DNA from: Mesobacillus subterraneus
GTDB taxonomy: Bacteria; Bacillota; Bacilli; Bacillales; Cytobacillaceae
Assembly (NCBI RefSeq): GCF_003937825.1
Contig: NZ_RSFW01000013.1
Span: forward strand, 310,001 to 374,000
Length of the DNA stretch: 64,000 bases
Direction of reading: 5' to 3'
Shown here: positions 42,415 through 50,098 of the stretch, in pieces
Position numbering within the stretch: the stretch's first letter is position 1
Layout: each line of letters begins with the position of its first letter
Translations under genes and position numbers: made by a program
The notes under the pieces: model-generated
Told to the model about the DNA's origin: nothing
Databases searched by the model: none
The model's input: only the letters and a program-made list of their open reading frames with translations

Positions 42415-43950
42415 ATGAACGATTATACTTCCAAGCTGCCTCGATTCCCAGAACCTTTTTGGCGTAAAACTGCTGAACTGCCTTCTTTTTCAAAACTGGA
42501 GCAGGATTTGCACGTCGATGTCGCCGTCGTGGGCGGCGGGATTACCGGGTTGACCTCGGCCTACCTGCTTGCCAAGGCAGGCGCCAAGGTGGCCGTCATT
42601 GAAGCAGGAACCATCCTGAACGGCACAACAGGGCATACGACCGCAAAGGTAACCGCACAGCACGGCGTGATTTACGATGAGCTCATCAGCCACTTTGGCG
42701 AGGAGAAAGCTCGGCTTTACTACCAGGCCAATTACGATGCAATGCAATTCGTCAAGAACCTGGTGAAAGAGCAGCAGATTGACTGTGATTTGACCGAAGA
42801 GGATGCCTACATTTACACGAATTCAGAAAAAGAAATGGAAAATCTCCTGAAGGAGTTCAAAGCATATGAAAAGCTTGGCGTCGTCGGCAGCGAGTATGTC
42901 TCTGAGGTGCCAATCCCTGTAGAAGCAAAAGCTGCGATTGTCATGCGCAACCAGGCACAGTTCCACCCGCTCAAATTTTTAAAGCATTTAGTCGAGCGTA
43001 TTACAGAAATGGGCGGCCAAATTTACGAAAATACAACTGCCGTCGATATGGAGGAAGGATCTGAGCCGGTCGTCACCACTCGTGATGGACACAAAGTTCG
43101 CTGCAAACAGATGATCATCAGCACCCACTTCCCATTTTACGATTTAAAAGGGTTCTATTTTTCACGTATGCAGGTTAACCGCTCCTATGTGCTTGCCGTC
43201 AGGACTGAAAAGGAGTTTCCGGGAGGCATGTACATCAATGCAGAAACACCGTCACGCTCGCTGCGTTATACGGATTGGAACGGGGAGAAGCTTGTGCTTT
43301 TCGGGGGCGACAGCCATATCACTGGCCAGGAGGAAAATACCCATCGATATTACGAGGCACTTGAAGCCTTCGCTGCGCAAACATTCGGTGTGAAGGAGAT
43401 TCCATTCAGGTGGTCGGCACAGGACCCGACTACGCTGGATAAGATTCCTTTCGTCGGCAAGTATTCCTCCAGCACGGAAAATATCTTCGTTGCCACAGGC
43501 TACCGTAAATGGGGCATGAGCAATGGGATCAATGCTGCCTTGCTGATGTCTGACCTTGTTCTGAAAAAAGATAACCCATATAAGGATGTATTTGAACCGC
43601 AAAGATTCCATGCAGAACCAGATATTGCGACATTTGTTACTGATAATGCTACGGTTGCCAAAGAACTGATTAAAGGAAAGTTCGATCGTCCATCGACAGA
43701 TCCTGAAGGCCTTGGGAACGATGAAGGCAGTGCCGTTACCGTGAACGGAAAGCGTGCCGGCGCTTATCGTGACGAAAATGGCCAGCTGCATGTCGTCGAT
43801 ACCACCTGTACCCACATGGGCTGCGAACTTCATTGGAACAATGGCGAACGCACATGGGACTGCCCATGCCACGGCTCCCGCTTCTCCTATAAAGGAGACG
43901 TGGTCGAAGGACCAGCCGAGCTGCCATTGCAAAAAGTCGATCTCGAATAG
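42415..43950 (+). CDS. FAD-dependent oxidoreductase with C-terminal Rieske domain (YhfW-like)
   Basis: A 511-residue fusion. Residues about 1-400 form a DAO-type FAD domain (VAVVGGGITGLTSAYLLAKAG, GTTGHTTAKVTAQHG, then GYRKWGMSNG). The last ~80 residues are a Rieske 2Fe-2S domain with CTHMGCELHW and CPCHGSRFS, giving the C-x-H and C-x2-H ligand pairs. B. subtilis YhfW has this layout; substrate unknown. ATG at 42415 follows AAGGAGGATTATT. Confidence 0.9.
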   Translation: MNDYTSKLPRFPEPFWRKTAELPSFSKLEQDLHVDVAVVGGGITGLTSAYLLAKAGAKVAVIEAGTILNGTTGHTTAKVTAQHGVIYDELISHFGEEKARLYYQANYDAMQFVKNLVKEQQIDCDLTEEDAYIYTNSEKEMENLLKEFKAYEKLGVVGSEYVSEVPIPVEAKAAIVMRNQAQFHPLKFLKHLVERITEMGGQIYENTTAVDMEEGSEPVVTTRDGHKVRCKQMIISTHFPFYDLKGFYFSRMQVNRSYVLAVRTEKEFPGGMYINAETPSRSLRYTDWNGEKLVLFGGDSHITGQEENTHRYYEALEAFAAQTFGVKEIPFRWSAQDPTTLDKIPFVGKYSSSTENIFVATGYRKWGMSNGINAALLMSDLVLKKDNPYKDVFEPQRFHAEPDIATFVTDNATVAKELIKGKFDRPSTDPEGLGNDEGSAVTVNGKRAGAYRDENGQLHVVDTTCTHMGCELHWNNGERTWDCPCHGSRFSYKGDVVEGPAELPLQKVDLE

Positions 43951-43996
43951 AATAAAGCCGCCATTCAGTCTTGTGAATGGCGGCTTTCATTTTGTC

Positions 43997-44164
43997 CAAC
44001 GGGGAATATATCGGTCCCAACGAGGAATATATTGCTTTCAACGGGGAATAAAACCCCTCCAACGAGGAATAAACTTCCGCCAACGGGGAATATCTCCGCC
44101 TCAACGGGGAATAAACTCTCGCCAACAGGGAATATCTCCGCCTCAACGGGGATTAAAACCCAGC
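43997..44164. repeat. Eight-unit intergenic array with exact 21-bp period
   Basis: Units start at 43997, 44018, 44039, 44060, 44081, 44102, 44123 and 44144. Each opens with CAACGGGGAATA or a one-base variant (CAACGAGG, CAACAGGG, GGATTA), followed by 9 variable bases. It sits between the convergent Rieske-FAD and thioredoxin-reductase-like genes and reaches to 3 bases before the stop of the latter. Frames through it give heptad repeats only because 21 is divisible by 3. Different core from the 119-bp elements. Confidence 0.93.
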
Positions 44165-44166
44165 CA

Positions 44167-45069
44167 TCAGCGCTTCCCCTCAGCTAAAATTGTCTTATGA
44201 ATCCAGATGCTGGCCTGCATTCCGTCTCCCATCGCGATGGTTGTCTGTTCTGAATGGGCAACGAGGTCGCCTGCGGCCCAGACATTCTCAACGTTAGTCA
44301 TTTTAGTACGCGGATCGACAAGTACATGCTTGTTTTTATGCAGGTCGACGCCAAGCTGCTGTGCCAGCTGTGATTTTACCTCATTGCCGCCAAAGGCAAT
44401 AAAGCCGCGCTCAGATGTCAATTCCTCACCGTTTGCGAGGACCACACCTCTGAAGTCAGGTCCATCTGCAAGCACCTTTTCAATCGGCCATTCCACATAA
44501 GTGATGCCCTTCTCCTTCATGGCTGCCAATTTTTCCTGCTCCACTTCTTTGTTTTCGTGGTTCACATAGGTGATTTTATCGGTAAAATAGGCCAGGGTCA
44601 GTGCCATATTCGCACCAGCCTTCCCCGAACCCATCACGATTGTCGACTTATCCTTCACTTCATAGCCATCGCAGTCCGGACACACGTATACGGTTATTCC
44701 CAGTGTCGGCATCAGTTCTGGGAATGGCGGAATCCGGTCCATGACACCTGTGGCCAGCAGCAGCCTTTTCGCCTGATAGGAATCACCGTGTTCCGACTGG
44801 ATTTCAAACCCGCCCTCCAGCTTTTTCGCATTGACTGCCTTGCCCATTACGAACTCCACTCCGTATTTCTCTGCCTGCTGGCGGCCAACCTCCCGCAAAT
44901 AAGGGCCACTGACACCATCTGGATAGCCCAGTATATTGTGATAGCTCTGGCAAATCGCCGAACGCCCATCCCCCGAATCCAGCACCAGCACTTTATGATT
45001 GTAACGACCAAGCTGGATCGCTGCCTGAAGCCCGGCAATCCCTCCTCCGATAATAAGGCAATCATACAT
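44167..45069 (-). CDS. Thioredoxin reductase-like NAD(P)/FAD oxidoreductase
   Basis: A 300-residue flavoprotein: N-terminal FAD motif LIIGGGIAGLQAAIQLGRYN, CxxC pair in VYVCPDCDGYEV (about residue 135), NADPH motif VMGSGKAGANMALTL and the C-terminal FAD motif VWAAGDLVAHSEQT. The CPDC pair is at the TrxR position but differs from the CATC of true TrxR, so the partner may not be thioredoxin. ATG follows AAAGGACGG. Confidence 0.88.
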   Translation of the reverse strand: MYDCLIIGGGIAGLQAAIQLGRYNHKVLVLDSGDGRSAICQSYHNILGYPDGVSGPYLREVGRQQAEKYGVEFVMGKAVNAKKLEGGFEIQSEHGDSYQAKRLLLATGVMDRIPPFPELMPTLGITVYVCPDCDGYEVKDKSTIVMGSGKAGANMALTLAYFTDKITYVNHENKEVEQEKLAAMKEKGITYVEWPIEKVLADGPDFRGVVLANGEELTSERGFIAFGGNEVKSQLAQQLGVDLHKNKHVLVDPRTKMTNVENVWAAGDLVAHSEQTTIAMGDGMQASIWIHKTILAEGKR

Positions 45070-45224
45070 ACTCTACACCGTCCTTTAAAAAATTTACCAT
45101 AATAGCATATTTCCCTGTTATAGGGCAGATAATCCGGTTTTTGCGGCTCAGCAGTTTGTATGGAACACAGACACTAGTTTTGTCGAACACCTGTAAATTA
45201 CTACTTTCGCACTATGAATTCATT

Positions 45225-45230
45225 TATAAT
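45225..45230 (+). promoter_or_regulatory. -10 hexamer before the 45250 gene
   Basis: Perfect TATAAT, 20 bases before the start codon, giving a very short leader (about 13 bases) that still holds the GAGGTGG ribosome site. No clear -35. Confidence 0.45.
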
Positions 45231-45249
45231 AAAAGCGAGGTGGATATTT

Positions 45250-46299
45250 ATGTCAAATACAACGATAACAAAGCCAAGACTGATGCTATATGTAATATTA
45301 GCCTCATTGATCCTTTTATCGAATTACACCGTTTACCGGACATTGATGTTCGGGCCTGTACCCGAGGGTGCGGTCATTGGTTCATTGCTGGACCTGCTTC
45401 TAATCCTGCCACTCATGACGTACTTCCTGATCATCCGAAGAAGACATTCCTTAAAGTATATGGGCATCGTCATACTAGCAGGCTTTGCGGCCGCTTACTT
45501 CATCGTCCCGCAGCAGCATTTATCTCAGTACCCATTCCTGCCCTATCTCTTGATGGTTTCCGAAGGAGCCTTTCTCCTATTTGAGCTTTACATAGCTTAT
45601 ACAGTGGTAACGAGGCTGCCGAAACTGGTAAAAGAATATAAGAGCTTGGCCAAGAAGGATTCTTTTTTTCTTTTTAACATCAGGACAGCTGTCGAAAGAA
45701 GCCTCCATGGGAATAATGCGGCACAAGTCCTTGTGACCGAATTTTCCATGTTCCATTATTCTCTTTTCTCATGGAAAAAGAAACTTCAGATTGATGAGGG
45801 ACAGCCTTTTACCTACCATCAAAAAACAAGTGTCAATGCCGTTTATATCATGATCATTCATGCGATTGTGCTTGAGTCGGTCGGCCTGCATTACTTCCTG
45901 CACAGCTGGAATGCCATCGTTTCGTACATCCTGCTATTCTTGAACCTTTACGGAATCCTCTTTATCCTGGCAGAGCTTCAGGCAACCCGTTTGACGCCTT
46001 TCTTGCTGGCAAATGACCATTTGCTTCTGCAGACAGGTTTCTCTAGGTCAATGTACCTTCCATTGAGCAAGATAAAGGAGATTAGGTATTACGATGGCCC
46101 TGAGAAAATCAGTGGAAAAGAAGTGTATGATGCCAGGGTGCCGGATTTAATCCAGGAAAAACCGATGTTCGAGATTCTGCTCCATGAACCAGTGGAAGTC
46201 AAATTCCTCTATGGTTTTAAGCGGAAAGTGACCCGGGTTGTCCTCAATGTCGATGAACCGGAGAGTTTTTTTCAAGCAGTAAAGCAGTCATTGAAATAA
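45250..46299 (+). CDS. Hypothetical multi-pass membrane protein
   Basis: A 349-residue protein with about six hydrophobic segments (roughly 12-30, 40-58, 68-84, 92-114, 200-225, 232-252) and a soluble C-terminal part with beta-like sequence (LLQTGFSRSMYLPLSKIKEIRYYDG) resembling a membrane-anchored PH-like fold, an impression only. No family recognised. ATG at 45250 follows GAGGTGG. Confidence 0.72.
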   Translation: MSNTTITKPRLMLYVILASLILLSNYTVYRTLMFGPVPEGAVIGSLLDLLLILPLMTYFLIIRRRHSLKYMGIVILAGFAAAYFIVPQQHLSQYPFLPYLLMVSEGAFLLFELYIAYTVVTRLPKLVKEYKSLAKKDSFFLFNIRTAVERSLHGNNAAQVLVTEFSMFHYSLFSWKKKLQIDEGQPFTYHQKTSVNAVYIMIIHAIVLESVGLHYFLHSWNAIVSYILLFLNLYGILFILAELQATRLTPFLLANDHLLLQTGFSRSMYLPLSKIKEIRYYDGPEKISGKEVYDARVPDLIQEKPMFEILLHEPVEVKFLYGFKRKVTRVVLNVDEPESFFQAVKQSLK

Positions 46300-46302
46300 C
46301 AA

Positions 46303-46340
46303 AAAACCCGGCCGCAAATCCAAGGCCGGGTTGATTTTTT
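46303..46340. terminator. Bidirectional terminator, 45250 gene / pgcM
   Basis: AACCCGGCC (46305-46313) / GGCCGGGTT (46324-46332), loop of 10, A-run before and T-run after. Confidence 0.87.
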
Positions 46341-47008
46341 TACGCATGATATTCTTCTAAAATCTTTTTCAGGGAAAGCTCCGCAGTGCTCGCATAGACG
46401 AGATCGGCGTTTTCAAAGCTTTCTTTCGGCCCCACAGCTACCGCAAACATGCCTGCTGCTTTGATCGCCTGGACACCAGCTGCAGCGTCCTCGACGCCGA
46501 TGCATGCTTCCGGCTCAACGCCCAGCATTTCTGCAGCACGAAGGAACACCTCAGGATGCGGCTTGCCGTTTTCAACAGTCTTCGCGTCAACAATAATATC
46601 AAACTCGGATTTCATCCCAAGCGACTCCATGACGGTGAAGGCATTCTTGCTCGCAGATGCCATACCAAGTTTAAGCCCTTTTGCCTTGATATCCGCAATC
46701 AGCTCTTTGATTGCCGGTAAAAGGTCTGCAGGAGTGATGTCCTGAATCAGCTCTAGATAATGATCATTTTTCTTCGCTGCCAATGCCTCTTTTTGCTCGG
46801 CTGTAAAATCACCTGAACGGTTGCCAATTTCAAGGATTTTCTCGAGAGAATCCATTCGGGAGACGCCTTTCAGCTCCTCATTGTCCTCACGGGTAAAAGT
46901 GATGCCCAAACCCTCAGCCAGCGCTTTCCACGCTAGGAAATGGTATTCCGCCGTATCAGTAATGACACCATCAAGGTCAAAAATGAACGCTTTTAGGGGT
47001 CTTGTCAT
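46340..47008 (-). CDS. pgcM: Beta-phosphoglucomutase
   Basis: A 222-residue HAD-family mutase converting beta-glucose 1-phosphate to glucose 6-phosphate. Seen: nucleophile motif FIFDLDGVITDTAEYHFLAWK, cap ELKGVSRMDSLEKIL, MASASKNA, NGKPHPEVFL and IGVEDAAAGVQAIKAAG. It uses the beta-G1P made by the maltose phosphorylase encoded just upstream. ATG at 47008 follows AAAGGAGT; the earlier ATG at 47014 touches the ribosome site. Confidence 0.93.
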   Translation of the reverse strand: MTRPLKAFIFDLDGVITDTAEYHFLAWKALAEGLGITFTREDNEELKGVSRMDSLEKILEIGNRSGDFTAEQKEALAAKKNDHYLELIQDITPADLLPAIKELIADIKAKGLKLGMASASKNAFTVMESLGMKSEFDIIVDAKTVENGKPHPEVFLRAAEMLGVEPEACIGVEDAAAGVQAIKAAGMFAVAVGPKESFENADLVYASTAELSLKKILEEYHA

Positions 47009-47046
47009 GTTCATACTCCTTTCTTGAATCGTTCTTTGCGATCGGC

Positions 47047-47105
47047 AAAACACAAGAACCGTCCCCCTGTTTTGGTGAAAACACTAGAACCGTCCCTCTG
47101 TTTTG
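47047..47105. repeat. Two-copy GAACCGTCCC repeat
   Basis: Two 28-bp units (47047-47074 and 47078-47105) with AAAACAC-AGAACCGTCCC-CTGTTTTG, differing at two positions. Each unit starts AAAACA and ends TGTTTT, so it can fold on itself. It lies between pgcM and the maltose phosphorylase gene. I recall GAACCGTCCC motifs as common in Bacillus intergenic DNA; their role is not known to me. Confidence 0.85.
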
Positions 47106-47110
47106 CCCAA

Positions 47111-47146
47111 TGAGAGAGACCTTCAGGGTTCCCGAAGATCTCTCCA
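47111..47146 (-). other. Hairpin between maltose phosphorylase and pgcM
   Basis: GAGAGA-CCTTC with GAAGA-TCTCTC around GGGTTCCC. No T-run follows on the minus strand, so it may be a processing or partial termination signal. Confidence 0.45.
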
Positions 47147-47152
47147 GCATGT

Positions 47153-49444
47153 TTATTTCAATTTTACAGATAGCTGTCCGTCTGCAGGAATGGTAACTTG
47201 TTCGCTGTACAGTTTCATGGCTAGTTCTGGTCCTTGTTGTGATAGGACGACGTTTTCCTGGTTTACTTCTACCTTGATGTAGTGGTCGCGGTAGATGATG
47301 TTGAAGCTGTACTGGTTCCAGGCATTCGGAATGAACGGCGCGAATGATAATGTGCCGTCAGCCGTACGCATGCTTGCGAAGCCCTGGACGATGGCCAGCC
47401 AGGCACCTGTCATGCTTGTGATGTGCAGGCCGTCTTCTGTATCGTTGTTGTAGTTATCCAGGTCAAGGCGGGCCGTGCGGTTGTACATTTCGTATGCCTT
47501 TTCTTCCATGCCAAGCTCTGCCGCAAGAACTGCGTGGATACTTGGAGACAGGGATGATTCATGGACGGTCATTGGCTCATAGAACTCGAAGTTGCGGCGC
47601 TTCTCTTCTTCTGTGAACTCATGGTTGAAGAAGTAAAGTCCCTGAAGGACGTCCGCCTGTTTGATGAAGCAGCTGCGCAGAATTTTATCCCATGACCAGT
47701 TCTGGTTGATCGGCCGGTCTTCAGCAGATAGCTGATCCACTGTCATCAGATCCTTATCAAGGAAAGTATCGTGCTGGACAAAGACCTCTCTCTCCTCATC
47801 ATAAGGATAATACATCTTCTCGACGATCTCCTGCCACTTCGCAAGCTCCTCATCATTGAATCCAAGTCCTGCTACACGGTCTTCATGGCCGTTCTGCTTC
47901 AGGTACTCAATGACTTCAAGCGTGTAGCGCAGTGTCCAGGCAGCAATCCGGTTTGTGTACCAGTTGTTGTTGACGTTGTTCTCATACTCGTTCGGACCAG
48001 TAACGCCATGCATCATATAGACGTTCTTCGCCTTATTGAAATGGACTCGGTCTGCCCAGAAGCGGGAGATGCCTGCCAGCACATCAATCCCATATTCATG
48101 GAGATAATCCTGATCTCCTGTATAGTTCACATAGTTATAGATTGCATAAGCCATCGCACCGTTACGATGGATTTCTTCGAACGTGATTTCCCACTCGTTG
48201 TGGCACTCCACGCCTGTAAAAGTAACCATCGGATACAACGCACCATTAAGTCCTTGCTGCTTCGCGTTGTGGTAAGCACCCTCAAGCTGATTGTGGCGGT
48301 AAATCAGCAGATTGCGGGCAACCTCTGATTCTGCCGTTGACAAGTAAAGCGGGATTGCGTAAGCTTCTGTATCCCAGTAAGTCGCGCCGCCGTATTTTTC
48401 GCCAGTGAAGCCTTTAGGACCGATGTTCAGACGAGAATCCTCGCCATAATAAGTTGAGAACAACTGGAATAGGTTGAAACGGATACCTTGCTGTGCAGAG
48501 TCATCTCCTGCGATTTCTACGTCAGCGATTTCCCAGCGGCTCAGCCAGCCATTGCGGTGCTCTTCCAGCAGCTGTTCAAAGCCTTTTTCAATCGAGCGTT
48601 CAAGCACTTCACGGCCTTTTGAAACAAGTTCTCCTGCATCATAGTCACGGTCTGTTGTGACAGCAACATATTTGTAGAGGGTTACAGTTTGGCCCTGCTC
48701 AGCTTTTACTTCAATGCTATTTTCAATATATTCTTCTTTTTCGTTCACTTCAACTTTCGCAACATTGCCGGTGACAACCGTTTGCATTGTCGTCGCTACC
48801 TGGAAAGTCGGAGTTCCGAATGGGTTGTCTTTCGTCTTCATCACAAGGCTGCCTGTGTATTCCGCTGCATCCCTGCTGATTTCATACCAGAAGTCTTCGT
48901 CATAGTTTGAATCTTCATTTCGCACATCGCCATCAAGATATGGAACAAAGGTAACGTTTCCATTATAGTTTTTAGCAGTAACAGAATAACGGATTGCCGC
49001 CAGTTCACGGTCTGCGACAGACAGGAAGCGCACTGCTTCGACTTCAGTTTCCTTGCCGTTCAGGTTGACCGTGAATTTCCTCGTCAGGACACCATGCTGC
49101 ATATCAAGCTCACGGTAATATTCCTTCACTTCCGCTTTGTGAAGATCGAGCTCCTCGCCATCAACTAAAATTTTAATGCCGATAAAATTCGTGGAGTTGA
49201 TGACCTTACCGAAGTAATGAGGGTATCCGTTTTTCCACCAGCCTACACGTGTCTTGTCCGGGAACCATACGCCAGCGATATAAGAGCCTCGGTGGAAGTC
49301 CCCTGTATATGATTCTTCAAAGTTTCCGCGCATGCCCATGTGGCCATTCCCGAGGCTCATGATACTTTCTGCAAGGCGGAAATCTTCTTTATGCAATTCG
49401 GTTTCGATGATCTTCCAGCTATCAATCCCAAATAATCTTTTCAT
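47153..49444 (-). CDS. mapA: Maltose phosphorylase (GH65)
   Basis: A 763-residue phosphorylase converting maltose plus phosphate to glucose and beta-glucose 1-phosphate. Seen: [18 protein letters not shown], the (alpha/alpha)6 core [19 protein letters not shown] and [11 protein letters not shown] with catalytic Glu486 (family position). Kojibiose or trehalose phosphorylase are alternatives in GH65, but the link to pgcM and the shared maltose operator favour maltose. In B. subtilis it clusters with malL; here the two are 16 kb apart. Confidence 0.9.
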   Translation of the reverse strand: MKRLFGIDSWKIIETELHKEDFRLAESIMSLGNGHMGMRGNFEESYTGDFHRGSYIAGVWFPDKTRVGWWKNGYPHYFGKVINSTNFIGIKILVDGEELDLHKAEVKEYYRELDMQHGVLTRKFTVNLNGKETEVEAVRFLSVADRELAAIRYSVTAKNYNGNVTFVPYLDGDVRNEDSNYDEDFWYEISRDAAEYTGSLVMKTKDNPFGTPTFQVATTMQTVVTGNVAKVEVNEKEEYIENSIEVKAEQGQTVTLYKYVAVTTDRDYDAGELVSKGREVLERSIEKGFEQLLEEHRNGWLSRWEIADVEIAGDDSAQQGIRFNLFQLFSTYYGEDSRLNIGPKGFTGEKYGGATYWDTEAYAIPLYLSTAESEVARNLLIYRHNQLEGAYHNAKQQGLNGALYPMVTFTGVECHNEWEITFEEIHRNGAMAYAIYNYVNYTGDQDYLHEYGIDVLAGISRFWADRVHFNKAKNVYMMHGVTGPNEYENNVNNNWYTNRIAAWTLRYTLEVIEYLKQNGHEDRVAGLGFNDEELAKWQEIVEKMYYPYDEEREVFVQHDTFLDKDLMTVDQLSAEDRPINQNWSWDKILRSCFIKQADVLQGLYFFNHEFTEEEKRRNFEFYEPMTVHESSLSPSIHAVLAAELGMEEKAYEMYNRTARLDLDNYNNDTEDGLHITSMTGAWLAIVQGFASMRTADGTLSFAPFIPNAWNQYSFNIIYRDHYIKVEVNQENVVLSQQGPELAMKLYSEQVTIPADGQLSVKLK

Positions 49445-49470
49445 AGCTTCAATCTCCCTTTAAGAAGTTG

Positions 49471-49484
49471 TACAAACGTTTGCA
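49471..49484. promoter_or_regulatory. LacI-family operator upstream of maltose phosphorylase
   Basis: On the minus strand TGCAAACGTTTGTA, with a perfect CAAACGTTTG core. Overlaps the predicted start, as does the matching site at 24623. Confidence 0.75.
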
Positions 49485-49486
49485 CT

Positions 49487-49495
49487 ATTATATCA
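49487..49495 (-). promoter_or_regulatory. Extended -10 promoter of maltose phosphorylase
   Basis: TGATATAAT on the minus strand: TATAAT at 49492-49487 with TG one base before. A TTGTCA lies 19 bases upstream. Start predicted near 49480, inside the operator. Confidence 0.65.
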
Positions 49496-49675
49496 TGAAT
49501 TCTCGCAAAAATGACAAAACCAAAGGTGATATTTTTGTGTCATCCTGAAACTCATTATTATTTTACTATTGTAATCCGGTTTGAAAAAATTTTATCTATT
49601 TCGCTAGTACATATGTTATAAATTTTCAGAAACCTTATATAATCTAAAAGGACTAAATGAAAAGAGGAAAAAGAT

Positions 49676-50044
49676 TTGAGTATACGTTTTTTTAAAATTG
49701 CTGCGGTCTATTTTGTCATTGCTATTATTCTTGGAATTGTTATGGGGATCGCGCATGATTTCACCCTGAGCTCGGTTCATGCCGACCTGAACCTGCTAGG
49801 CTGGGTGTCCATGGCCCTTTTTGGGGCGATTTATCATCTCTTCCCGGCTGCAGGAAAAAGCAAGCTTGCCACCACGCATTTCTGGCTCCATAACATCGGA
49901 GTGCCAGTCATGCAGGGCGGGATTACGCTTTCCATGCTGACAGCGAATGGATTCTTTACCATTTTTGCCATCATCGGATCACTTGTTGTCGTTCTTGGGG
50001 GCATTTTATTCATGGTCAATGTTTTCAAGCATGTTAAGGCGTAA
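49676..50044 (+). CDS. Single small heme-copper oxidase subunit I-like membrane protein
   Basis: A 122-residue protein with four hydrophobic segments (about 8-26, 38-56, 68-86, 92-114). It looks like the N-terminal third of NorB/CcoN: IAHDFTLSSVHADLNLLGWVSMALFGAIYHLFP and THFWLHNIG, with His in the positions of heme ligands. It lacks the rest of a catalytic subunit, so it is not an oxidase itself. Role unknown. TTG start with AAGAGGAAA. A TATAAT at 49638-49643 and a terminator after it make it a single-gene unit. Confidence 0.78.
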   Translation: MSIRFFKIAAVYFVIAIILGIVMGIAHDFTLSSVHADLNLLGWVSMALFGAIYHLFPAAGKSKLATTHFWLHNIGVPVMQGGITLSMLTANGFFTIFAIIGSLVVVLGGILFMVNVFKHVKA

Positions 50045-50060
50045 TATTTAAAAACAGACA

Positions 50061-50095
50061 AAAGCTGCGGCCATCAATCATGGCCGCAGCTTTTC
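50061..50095. terminator. Bidirectional terminator, 49676 gene / metalloprotease
   Basis: Fourteen-base-pair stem AAAGCTGCGGCCAT / ATGGCCGCAGCTTT, loop CAATC, T-run after. Confidence 0.9.
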
Positions 50096-50098
50096 AGG

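Noticed and set aside
43736-44146. Minus-strand ORF with YSPL heptad repeats
   Set aside because: Same reason: antisense to a well-supported gene and generated by the 21-bp array.
43754-44200. Plus-strand ORF with QRGI heptad repeats
   Set aside because: Its first half is the other frame of the Rieske domain gene, it has no ribosome site, and the heptads come from the 21-bp DNA period.
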